From Rikenellaceae bacterium (lineage in GTDB: Bacteria; Bacteroidota; Bacteroidia; Bacteroidales; Rikenellaceae), in the NCBI GenBank assembly GCA_015059715.1, contig SUZV01000003.1:97544-145767 (forward strand): DNA of 48,224 nucleotides, given 5' to 3'. Made by a program: the position numbers and the translations under genes. The first letter of the stretch is position 1, and each line of letters opens with the position of its first letter. Of this stretch, positions 17,427 to 23,902 are shown in pieces. A model generated the notes under the pieces. It was not told where the DNA came from. It was given only the letters and a program-made list of their open reading frames with translations, and searched no databases.

Positions 17427-17561
17427 ATGAGTAAACAGTTAGAAGATTTAATTTATGAATCACCCAAGGCAGAAGTCGTGGAGATTCAGATTGAGCAAGG
17501 TTTTGCTGCTAGTGGAGGTTATCTTGAAAATCCTTCAGAAGGTGATGAAATCGGTTGGTAA
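17427..17561 (+). CDS. 44-residue peptide upstream of a fimbrillin/BspA lipoprotein
   Basis: An ATG at 17427 opens a 45-codon frame ending TAA. The product starts MSKQLEDLIYESPKAEVVEI and continues IEQGFAASGGYLENPSEGDE, ending IGW. It has no signal peptide or membrane segment. Notable are a central PxxEVVEI strand, a small-residue AASGG stretch and an acidic, Gly-rich tail. A peptide of the same layout lies upstream of the related lipoprotein at 42.8 kb. It ends 16 nt before the lipoprotein ATG, so the two are co-transcribed and may be translationally coupled. The AASGG stretch recalls double-glycine leader sites, but no maturation enzyme or transporter is present. The function is unknown. 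Confidence 0.7.
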   Translation: MSKQLEDLIYESPKAEVVEIQIEQGFAASGGYLENPSEGDEIGW

Positions 17562-17577
17562 TTTAACTATGCATAAT

Positions 17578-19167
17578 ATGAAAACGAAATTATTCTTTAT
17601 CTATTTGTTTGCAATACTTGTTTGTGGGTGCAGTCAAGATGAATTATATATTGATCCATCGGCAAATGAAAGAACTTTTACTGCTTCATTTGAACAGAAT
17701 TCTACTCGTACTTATGTAGAAGAAGGGAATCTATTACGTTGGACAGAAGGTGACCAAATCTCACTATTTGATAGCAATACCCTTAATCGCCAATATCAGT
17801 TTGACGGAGAAACTGGCGATAATGCAGGAACATTCTCTATTGTAAATGCTCCATTTGGCACTGGCAATGATTTGAATTGCCACTATGCGCTATATCCTTA
17901 CGCTTCTAATGTCAAGATTACAGAAAATGGAGTTATTTCAGCCACCTTGCCAGCTGTGCAGAGTTATGCCGAGGATTCTTTTGGCTTGGGTGCAAATACA
18001 ATGGTTGCAGTAACCAAAGATGTAGATGACACATTCTTGAAATTTAGGAATGTTGGTGGTTATCTTAAATTGCAACTCTATGGCGAGAATGTGACTGTAA
18101 AATCAATCAAATTGACGGGCAATAATAATGAGAAAATTGCAGGCAAAGCAACTATCACTCCTGCTTATGGCCAAGAGCCAACTATTATTATGGCAGATGA
18201 TTCTACTACTAGCATCACACTCGATTGTGGCGAGGGTGTAAAGATTGGCACAACAGCAGAAACAGCTACCGCTTTTTGGATTGTTGTGCCTCCTACAACA
18301 TTTGAGGAGGGCTTAACAATCACCGTTACAGAGATTGACGGAGAGTCGTTTACAAAATCTACATCAAATGCGGTAGTAGTTGAAAGAAACACCATAAAAC
18401 CGATGGCTGCTTTCGAAGTGGAGATAGAGAAAATTCCTAACAATCAGATTTGGTACACATCAAGTGATGGCAATGTTGTTCAACCTAGGACAACAAGTGA
18501 TTTTGGAGCAAATATAATCTCCAATACTTACGAAAACGGAAAAGGAATTATTACTTTTGATGGAGAAATTACGTCAATTGGAGGTTATGCATTCTATTTT
18601 TGCACCTCGCTAACAAGTATAACTATCCCCGATAGCGTTACTACGATTGGAGGTTATGCATTCACCTCGCTAACAAGTATAACTATCCCCGATAGCGTTA
18701 CTACGATTGGAGAGGGAGCTTTCTCTGGCTGTCCGCTAACAAGTGTTACAATTCCTGATAGTGTTACTGAAATTGGAGGTTTTGCATTCAGAGGTTGCAC
18801 CAGCCTAACAAGTGTAACTATTCCTGATAGCATTACTAATTTAGAAACTGGCATATTTAATAATTGTACATCATTGACAAATATAACAATCCCTGAAAGC
18901 GTTACCAGGTTCGGTCCAGTGGTGTTCCTTGGTTGTAAATCGTTGAAAGATATCTACTGTAAACCAATAACCCCACCAGCGATTTGTTATCATGAAGATG
19001 CTCCTGATAATGGAGGACTTCCGATTCCTCTTAATGCAGGAATGAAGATATATGTACCTCGCAGTTCTTACAATACTTATACGAGTTACACCAACTATGT
19101 AAGTGGTGGTATATATCCAGATAATTGGTTTATGTTAAAGTCATATATTGAGCCATACGACTTCTAA
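17578..19167 (+). CDS. fimbrillin-like/BspA leucine-rich-repeat lipoprotein, locus 1
   Basis: A 529-residue protein. The ATG at 17578 gives a clear SPII signal (MKTKLFFIYLFAILVCGC); the longer in-frame extension overlaps the peptide gene and lacks a signal. Residues about 25-280 resemble the fimbrillin/Mfa-like N-terminal domain (ENSTRTY-type motif: NSTRTYVEEGNLLRWTEGD, then YALYPYASN). A linker (NNQIWYTSSDGNVV, FGANIISNTYENGKGIITFD) leads to five to six LRR_5 units (about 320-455; ITIPDSVTTIGGYAF), then a C-terminal cap (IYVPRSSYNTYTSY). The linker is almost the same as that of the 42.8-kb lipoprotein. Two consecutive LRR units are nearly identical at the DNA level (period 60 nt). The locus is clearly more AT-rich than its neighbours, which suggests acquisition by transfer. 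Likely a surface adhesin. Confidence 0.9.
   Translation: MKTKLFFIYLFAILVCGCSQDELYIDPSANERTFTASFEQNSTRTYVEEGNLLRWTEGDQISLFDSNTLNRQYQFDGETGDNAGTFSIVNAPFGTGNDLNCHYALYPYASNVKITENGVISATLPAVQSYAEDSFGLGANTMVAVTKDVDDTFLKFRNVGGYLKLQLYGENVTVKSIKLTGNNNEKIAGKATITPAYGQEPTIIMADDSTTSITLDCGEGVKIGTTAETATAFWIVVPPTTFEEGLTITVTEIDGESFTKSTSNAVVVERNTIKPMAAFEVEIEKIPNNQIWYTSSDGNVVQPRTTSDFGANIISNTYENGKGIITFDGEITSIGGYAFYFCTSLTSITIPDSVTTIGGYAFTSLTSITIPDSVTTIGEGAFSGCPLTSVTIPDSVTEIGGFAFRGCTSLTSVTIPDSITNLETGIFNNCTSLTNITIPESVTRFGPVVFLGCKSLKDIYCKPITPPAICYHEDAPDNGGLPIPLNAGMKIYVPRSSYNTYTSYTNYVSGGIYPDNWFMLKSYIEPYDF
18603..18711 (+). repeat. 60-nt tandem repeat encoding LRR units
   Basis: A stretch of about 49 nt beginning CACCTCGCTAACAAGTATAA occurs at 18603 and again at 18663 without mismatch. 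The copy spacing is 60 nt (20 residues), whereas adjacent units are 69 nt (23 residues). One unit thus lost three residues, including the usual Cys before TSLTS. Confidence 0.85.
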
Positions 19168-19202
19168 CCCAAACTTAATTTATGATTAGTTGGAGCAAGA
19201 AA

Positions 19203-19236
19203 AGCCAACCTACCAAACGGGTAAGTTGGCTTTTTA
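19203..19236 (+). terminator. intrinsic terminator after the locus-1 lipoprotein
   Basis: AGCCAACCTACC and GGTAAGTTGGCT pair (one mismatch) around a short loop, followed by TTTTTATATA. Confidence 0.85.
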
Positions 19237-19257
19237 TATATAGATTTGCTACCTTTG
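19226..19257 (+). promoter_or_regulatory. promoter of the cysteine-peptidase-like gene
   Basis: TTG (19226-19228), a 21-nt spacer and TACCTTTG (19250-19257). The -33 element lies in the descending arm of the preceding terminator, a compact arrangement. The leader is about 28 nt. Confidence 0.65.
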
Positions 19258-19291
19258 CTATAGGAAGATAATCAAACGAAAACGTGTTAAG

Positions 19292-19747
19292 ATGATAAGA
19301 AAGCTGATTAAGATAGTATTTGCGCTGGTTTTGGGGGCTGTTATCGCTGCGGCTGGAGGTTTGCTATATCTGCGCCATTGCGAGTGGAGTCCTGAGCAGG
19401 CTGCCGAGTATGCCACCGAGCATGCTGAGCCCAAATCTGTAGGTCTATGTGCACTATATGTGCGCAAGGCGATAAACGCAGGGGGTATACCGCTATGCAG
19501 GTGTGGCAGTGCGTGGCGATACAACAAGGTGCTCTCGATTCTAAACTTTCAGGAGGTGGCCACAGGCGAGAAGCTAAAGGTAGGCGACATCGTGGTCTTT
19601 CAGCCTATCGGAGGGCGCAAGCACGGCCATATAGCCATATGGAATGGCCATCAGTGGGTCTCGGACTTTCGGCAGCGCAGCATCATAGTACACTCCGACT
19701 ACTCGAACAAGAGTGCCGAGTGGGCCATATTTCGACGAGCAAGTTAA
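19292..19747 (+). CDS. membrane-anchored CHAP/NlpC-like cysteine peptidase or amidase
   Basis: A 151-residue protein with an N-terminal basic stretch and a single hydrophobic segment (IVFALVLGAVIAAAGGLLYL), so it is anchored in or exported across the inner membrane. The globular part starts with GLCALYVRKAINAGG, where Cys53 sits at the start of a helix as in papain-fold CHAP/NlpC-P60 enzymes. It continues to KVGDIVVFQP and HGHIAIWNGHQWVSDF, which supplies the likely catalytic His113. This layout fits peptidoglycan peptidases/amidases and also small T6SS-type amidases, so cell-wall cleavage is the best guess. No immunity gene or secretion locus is adjacent, so a toxin role has no support here. 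The gene is monocistronic and convergent with the HAD gene. Confidence 0.7.
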   Translation: MIRKLIKIVFALVLGAVIAAAGGLLYLRHCEWSPEQAAEYATEHAEPKSVGLCALYVRKAINAGGIPLCRCGSAWRYNKVLSILNFQEVATGEKLKVGDIVVFQPIGGRKHGHIAIWNGHQWVSDFRQRSIIVHSDYSNKSAEWAIFRRAS

Positions 19748-19770
19748 CTATATTACTACAAAAAAATCAG

Positions 19771-20421
19771 CTAATTAGCATAGTCCATCAGCGCGCGGAT
19801 GTCGTCGATAATAGCATCGGCACGTGAGGCCTCAAGCTCGGCGCGTGTGGCGTTGCCATAGCTCACAGCTACGGCCCTAACGCCTGCGTTGTGGGCCATA
19901 CCTACATCTACGGGCATATCGCCTACAACAAGGGCCTCGGAGGGCTCTACGCCATAGTGTTCCAAGCACCTTACGACTGGCTCGGCATCGGGCTTATGGC
20001 GCGTAACGCTATCGGCACCCACGACAAAGCTAAAGTAGCCATCGATGGCGTGAGCACGCATAAAGAGCATCAGCGAGTCAGTAAGGCGCGAGGTTGCGAT
20101 AGCAAGGCTATAACCCTCGCTATAGAGCCTATCAAGCACCTCGCGCACACCAGGGAACAGCTCGGGCATATACTCCTCGCGGTGCTCGGCAAAGATGCGG
20201 CGGTAGGTAAAGACGCAGTGGTCAAGCTCAGCATCGCCAAACGAGGGGTAGAGCTGGGCAAAGCCATCCCTAAGCGTGAGGCCTATGGTCGCACCACACG
20301 CCTCCTCGTCGCGCATTGGCAGGTCGAGAGCCTCCATCGTAGCAAGAAACGCCTTTATTATATTTTGACGAGTATCGCACAGCGTACCGTCGAAGTCGAA
20401 GATTATCAGTTTTGGTTTCAT
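19771..20421 (-). CDS. HAD-superfamily phosphatase, phosphoglycolate-phosphatase-like
   Basis: A 216-residue cytoplasmic enzyme with all HAD motifs: motif I DFDGTLCD near the N-terminus (nucleophile Asp9 in IIFDFDG), motif II Ser in LAIATSRL, motif III Lys in RHKPDAEP, and motif IV VGDMPVDVGMA. A helical type-1 cap (about 16-85) places it near Gph and PpaX-like phosphatases, which hydrolyse small phosphate esters such as phosphoglycolate or pyrophosphate. The exact substrate is not readable. The start codon lies only 4 nt after a TACCTTTG element, so the mRNA may be leaderless. Confidence 0.9.
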   Translation of the reverse strand: MKPKLIIFDFDGTLCDTRQNIIKAFLATMEALDLPMRDEEACGATIGLTLRDGFAQLYPSFGDAELDHCVFTYRRIFAEHREEYMPELFPGVREVLDRLYSEGYSLAIATSRLTDSLMLFMRAHAIDGYFSFVVGADSVTRHKPDAEPVVRCLEHYGVEPSEALVVGDMPVDVGMAHNAGVRAVAVSYGNATRAELEASRADAIIDDIRALMDYAN

Positions 20422-20425
20422 ACCA

Positions 20426-20433
20426 CAAAGGTA
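20426..20433 (-). promoter_or_regulatory. -7 element immediately upstream of the HAD phosphatase
   Basis: TACCTTTG on the minus strand ends 4 nt before the ATG at 20421, so transcription would begin at or next to the start codon. No good -33 TTG is present at 19-21 nt. Confidence 0.5.
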
Positions 20434-20476
20434 GTAAAAAGTATAGACTATGCGCCACTATGGGCGGGCATATAGA

Positions 20477-20526
20477 TAAAATCTTGGCCTTGCAGCCACA
20501 GATGAGGCTACAAGGCCAAGATTTTT
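20477..20526 (-). terminator. terminator of the seven-gene surface operon
   Basis: ATCTTGGCCTTG (20481-20492) pairs perfectly with CAAGGCCAAGAT (20511-20522), extended by A/T pairs at the base, with an inner AGCC/GGCT stem. On the minus strand it is followed by TTTTATC. It could act in both directions. Confidence 0.85.
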
Positions 20527-20535
20527 GTCGCAAGA

Positions 20536-22137
20536 TTAGTATACCAGCTCCAAGTCGTCGACAAGCATAAGGCTATGCGTCGAGCCTGTGAAGTAGTCAC
20601 CAAAGCGCGAGCCTGTGCAGACGATAATCATATGCGTAGGCACCTCACTCGTTGTGGTGTACTCAAGAGGCAGGGTAAACTCCACCCAGCCATCGGTAGA
20701 CTCGGTGAGAATCATCTCGCCGACACCGATAACGTTCTTGCCACTCTTATCGAAGTATGTGCTCTCGTCCTTAGTATTTACCACCACAGGGCACTCTGCG
20801 CTACCGCCATACTCCTCCGCGGTCCAGTTACCCACAGCAATCATTATCTGACCCTCGTCCTTATCGCCAATCTTAAGCTCGGGACGTGCCGAAGGTACTC
20901 GACTGAGCTCGTCGATAGTGCCACAGTTATACTTAACCCAGCCGTGCAGTGCTACGGGGCGTGCCGTAGAGGGTCGGCCGAAGTTAACCAAGCCATCAAG
21001 TCCCACAAGGCCACCAAACTCTCCGAGGAAGATATTGCCTGCGGCAAACTTACCGATACCCATCACTGCCGCCTTCTTAGACTGCAACGAGGCCGAATAG
21101 CTACCCTCGCTACCAGGACGTATATCTGCCGAAGGCTCTGTAAGCGTAGTGCTTGCCATGGCAGCACCATCATTACCCGAGCCCCAGAATGGAGCACTAC
21201 CCTCGGCATAGGGGCATACGATACCACCGATAGTCGCCCACTCCTCGAAGCCACCATTTGGCAATACGAAGGTATCCTCGGTAGTTACTGTGACTACAGG
21301 CGTAACATTCTCGCCCGAGTAGGCAATAACTTCGTAGGTTGTCAAGGGCTCAAGACCCTGGATGCAGGCACTAAATCTACCTCCGTCGACCACAAGGTCG
21401 TTAACCTTAATCCACTCCTCGTCACCTGCCTTGCGGTAGTTAAAGCCTAAGTCCGTACCGCTACGTCCATTTCCATAGAGCCATATACGCTTAGCCCACG
21501 CATCTACCGATGCAAACTCTACCTCGACATCTGTAGGCACGATATTTAGCGTCCACAACTCCTCGACATCGTCGTGGTAGCTGACCAATACTTGGCGGAC
21601 GCTCTCATGAAAGTCTGTGATTGTCAACGGATCGGGCGTATATGTCGATATATCCTTAGGGCCCAACTTATACGATGTAATCTGCACATTTGCCATATCG
21701 TGGTCTAAAGGGACGTTCACAGTGACAATATGGTGCTCATCGTCTATTACAGACTCACCAATCTGGCCATCTACAGTGAAGTATCGTTCGATATTCTGCT
21801 CTGCCGAGATAATCCACTCAAATGTCTGATACTTTGACAGCTCGACATATAGGGGGTGGCGAAGGTCGAAGCGTCCTGGGAACGACACTGACGACTTAGC
21901 ACCCTCGGTCATAGTCACCGAGGTGACATTTACCTTGCGGATATCGGTAGTCTCTTCGAGGGTAAGCTTTACGGTATGTGCCGTATTATCTATTGCTGCC
22001 GGAGAGAGCAGACCATCAGCCTCGAAGGTGAGGATATCGAGTTTAATGACAGGATAAGGGATATCGTTACGTATACATCCCATAGCCGCAAGGAGTAGCA
22101 CCACGCCTACGGCAAAAGCTCTAATTATCCTATTCAT
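20536..22137 (-). CDS. PCMD-domain surface lipoprotein
   Basis: A 533-residue protein and the last gene of the operon, starting 5 nt after the preceding gene. The signal MNRIIRAFAVGVVLLLAAMGC is SPII. Residues about 30-210 contain two Ig-like or lipoprotein-repeat units (YPVIKLDILTFEADG, TVDGQIGESVIDDEHH). A fibronectin-like segment follows (about 215-295, LEPLTTYEVIAYSGE). The C-terminal PCMD (putative carbohydrate metabolism domain) runs from about 300 to the end: FVLPNGGFEEW, GIGKFAAGNIFLGEF, YFTGSTHSLMLVDDLEL. PCMD domains have a jelly-roll look and are thought to bind carbohydrate; no enzyme activity is shown here. It is clearly paralogous to the C-terminus of the 23.9-kb protein (PYAEGSAPFWGSGNDGA against PYAEGASPFWLTGNEGA). 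Confidence 0.88.
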   Translation of the reverse strand: MNRIIRAFAVGVVLLLAAMGCIRNDIPYPVIKLDILTFEADGLLSPAAIDNTAHTVKLTLEETTDIRKVNVTSVTMTEGAKSSVSFPGRFDLRHPLYVELSKYQTFEWIISAEQNIERYFTVDGQIGESVIDDEHHIVTVNVPLDHDMANVQITSYKLGPKDISTYTPDPLTITDFHESVRQVLVSYHDDVEELWTLNIVPTDVEVEFASVDAWAKRIWLYGNGRSGTDLGFNYRKAGDEEWIKVNDLVVDGGRFSACIQGLEPLTTYEVIAYSGENVTPVVTVTTEDTFVLPNGGFEEWATIGGIVCPYAEGSAPFWGSGNDGAAMASTTLTEPSADIRPGSEGSYSASLQSKKAAVMGIGKFAAGNIFLGEFGGLVGLDGLVNFGRPSTARPVALHGWVKYNCGTIDELSRVPSARPELKIGDKDEGQIMIAVGNWTAEEYGGSAECPVVVNTKDESTYFDKSGKNVIGVGEMILTESTDGWVEFTLPLEYTTTSEVPTHMIIVCTGSRFGDYFTGSTHSLMLVDDLELVY

Positions 22138-22142
22138 AACTG

Positions 22143-23009
22143 TTAATTCTTCTTTTTATTCCACAGATGGGCCACTACACCTATCTGTATATCGGCGATA
22201 TTGAGTTTAAACTTAAGTGCCGAGTTCCAACGCTCGCCCGTAAGCACCCCTGCAGCATCATACTGCTTAACCTGCTTGTAGGATAAGCCTCCGATGCCTA
22301 CGGTCACAGTCACACACACCTCAGGAAATACATATACCGCAAGTCCTGGGTTGATATTCAGCTTTGCGGCGAAGTTCTTGCTTACTGAGTAGTTGCGAGC
22401 ATCGCCCACACCTGTGTACATTGACGATGACCCAGTCTTAACAAGCACCTCGGCCTCGAGTATGGCACCCACGATACCTCGGCGGTCAAGACCTATATAG
22501 TTGCGATGGAAGAGCGACCATGCGTAGCTTTCGCTCTTAATGCCTATATCGGAGAGCGAGAACGACAGGTCGGCTGCCGAGCCTAAGTCGAGGGCCACAT
22601 TGCCGAGGTCGCCAGTAAGGTACTCATAGCCGAAACGCATACCTACTGAGAGGTTGTCGTGGTAGGCATAGGCGAAATAGGGCATCACAGCAGCACGACG
22701 TAGGCCTAAGTTGATGTCGTCGACAAGGAGCATAATATCTGTATCGGCAACATCGAGTGTACCGTATGAGGCGGCAATGCCGAGCATAAACTCATTCTTA
22801 TAGACGAACTTATTGAGGTTGATATTTCTATCTACGCGGCGCGATGTTGGCAGGAATCGTGTCTTTGGGGCCTCCTTGCCATCTATCTTATCTGTTATCG
22901 ATGCTTTTGAGGCACCATTTTGTGATGCAGCATCTACACTACTCTCCTGCGCAAAGGCTGACGTTAAGCTAAACGTTACAGCCGCCATAAATAATAGTAA
23001 TCTCTTCAT
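22143..23009 (-). CDS. outer-membrane beta-barrel protein (operon barrel 2)
   Basis: A 288-residue protein. The signal peptide MKRLLLFMAAVTFSLTSAFAQ is followed by a Ser/Lys-rich segment (about 22-65) and about eight to ten amphipathic strands ending near the C-terminus (IADIQIGVVAHLW). Strand pairs with aromatic girdles are visible, such as AAVMPYFAYAYHDNLSVGMRF. It resembles its neighbour at 23022-23846 in plan (a TRFLP or TNFVP-type motif before the barrel), so the two are probably tandem paralogues. The overall look fits the small OMP_b-brl porin-like families of Bacteroidetes. Likely an anchor or export partner for the operon's lipoproteins (inference). The gene gaps are 12 and 5 nt. Confidence 0.8.
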   Translation of the reverse strand: MKRLLLFMAAVTFSLTSAFAQESSVDAASQNGASKASITDKIDGKEAPKTRFLPTSRRVDRNINLNKFVYKNEFMLGIAASYGTLDVADTDIMLLVDDINLGLRRAAVMPYFAYAYHDNLSVGMRFGYEYLTGDLGNVALDLGSAADLSFSLSDIGIKSESYAWSLFHRNYIGLDRRGIVGAILEAEVLVKTGSSSMYTGVGDARNYSVSKNFAAKLNINPGLAVYVFPEVCVTVTVGIGGLSYKQVKQYDAAGVLTGERWNSALKFKLNIADIQIGVVAHLWNKKKN

Positions 23010-23021
23010 AGTGCTGTAGGT

Positions 23022-23846
23022 TTATAGGTAGAACGAGAAGCCAAAGCCAATAGAGAGCAGGTTGACCTTGAAATTCATATCACTCGACACGACGCTACCC
23101 TTCTCAATCTGGTTACGCACCTGATTTGTCTTTTCATAGCCTATGCCAAATACACCTATAGATAGCTCTATGGCTGTGTTGTTTGTCAGAAAGGCTACGA
23201 TACCAGGCTGTAGGGCCAACGAGCCACCGAATGAGTTGGCATACCTACCGCGATAGTTCTGATGGCCATCTATTATGCCATCCTCGGCCACGAGCTTTGA
23301 CTGTGAGGTTGTGAAGTTAAGCTGCACCTCGGCGAAGATAGCGAAGCGGTTTGTATGGCCCAACGGTATGTATGGTCGCCAGAATAGTGTGCCCGTATAT
23401 GAGTGCTTTACCTGGTGGTAGAAGTCGACGTTGATATTTATGCCTGTGTCGCCCTCGCCGAATGCCAACGCGGCATTATCGAGCGATAGCATCGAGCGGC
23501 CGTAGCTAAAGCGCAGACCGACAGCCATATTTTTCCATGGGGCATAGGCTATCATGGGGCTCACCTTTACGGTGTAGCCTTCGGAGTCGATATCGTCTAT
23601 TATGGCCAACTTGTAGCCGTTATTATGATGTGTCGAGTATGATGCCGTACCGCCAAATATCCACTGACCCTTGGGCACAAAGTTTGTGTCGGAGGTAAAA
23701 CCACGCAGTTTACGCGCCTCGTTTGGCGTTGGCTGCATGGCACTCTTCTCCGCCTGGGTACTCTGTTCTGGTCTGTCCACCTCCTGAGCTACGGCACATA
23801 GTGTAGTAGCGAGGAGCAGGATTAGAGTGTAAAATTTCTTCATCAA
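23022..23846 (-). CDS. outer-membrane beta-barrel protein (operon barrel 1)
   Basis: A 274-residue protein with signal peptide MMKKFYTLILLLATTLCAVA and mature start near QEVDRPEQ. A charged linker precedes a barrel that starts at FVPKGQWIFGGTASYSTHH and ends in the OMP-like aromatic terminus LLSIGFGFSFYL. Its strand pattern, for example KVSPMIAYAPWKNMAVGLRF, parallels that of the next gene (MPYFAYAYHDNLSVGMRF), so the pair arose by duplication. It could form a hetero-oligomeric channel or anchor with its paralogue. The alternative start one codon in (MKKF) is equally plausible. Confidence 0.8.
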   Translation of the reverse strand: MMKKFYTLILLLATTLCAVAQEVDRPEQSTQAEKSAMQPTPNEARKLRGFTSDTNFVPKGQWIFGGTASYSTHHNNGYKLAIIDDIDSEGYTVKVSPMIAYAPWKNMAVGLRFSYGRSMLSLDNAALAFGEGDTGININVDFYHQVKHSYTGTLFWRPYIPLGHTNRFAIFAEVQLNFTTSQSKLVAEDGIIDGHQNYRGRYANSFGGSLALQPGIVAFLTNNTAIELSIGVFGIGYEKTNQVRNQIEKGSVVSSDMNFKVNLLSIGFGFSFYL

Positions 23847-23856
23847 TAAAAGATAG

Positions 23857-23894
23857 CGAGAAGGGGGGTGACCACTCTGGCCACCACCCTCTCG
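23857..23894 (-). terminator. imperfect hairpin between the lipoprotein and barrel genes of the operon
   Basis: In the 56-nt gap, GAGAAGGGGGGTGACCA can pair with small bulges with the complementary GGCCACCACCCTCTC. On the minus strand a weakly T-rich stretch (CGCTATCTTTTATTG) follows. It may attenuate transcription or stabilise upstream mRNA, so that lipoproteins are made in excess over barrels. Confidence 0.45.
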
Positions 23895-23902
23895 TTTAGT
23901 TA

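Noticed and set aside
19292..19747. T6SS amidase effector
   Set aside because: The Cys/His fold fits loosely, but no immunity gene or T6SS component is near, and the N-terminal membrane anchor fits a housekeeping cell-wall enzyme better.
19891..20475. 194-codon frame on the plus strand
   Set aside because: Antisense to the HAD phosphatase, which has all four catalytic motifs.
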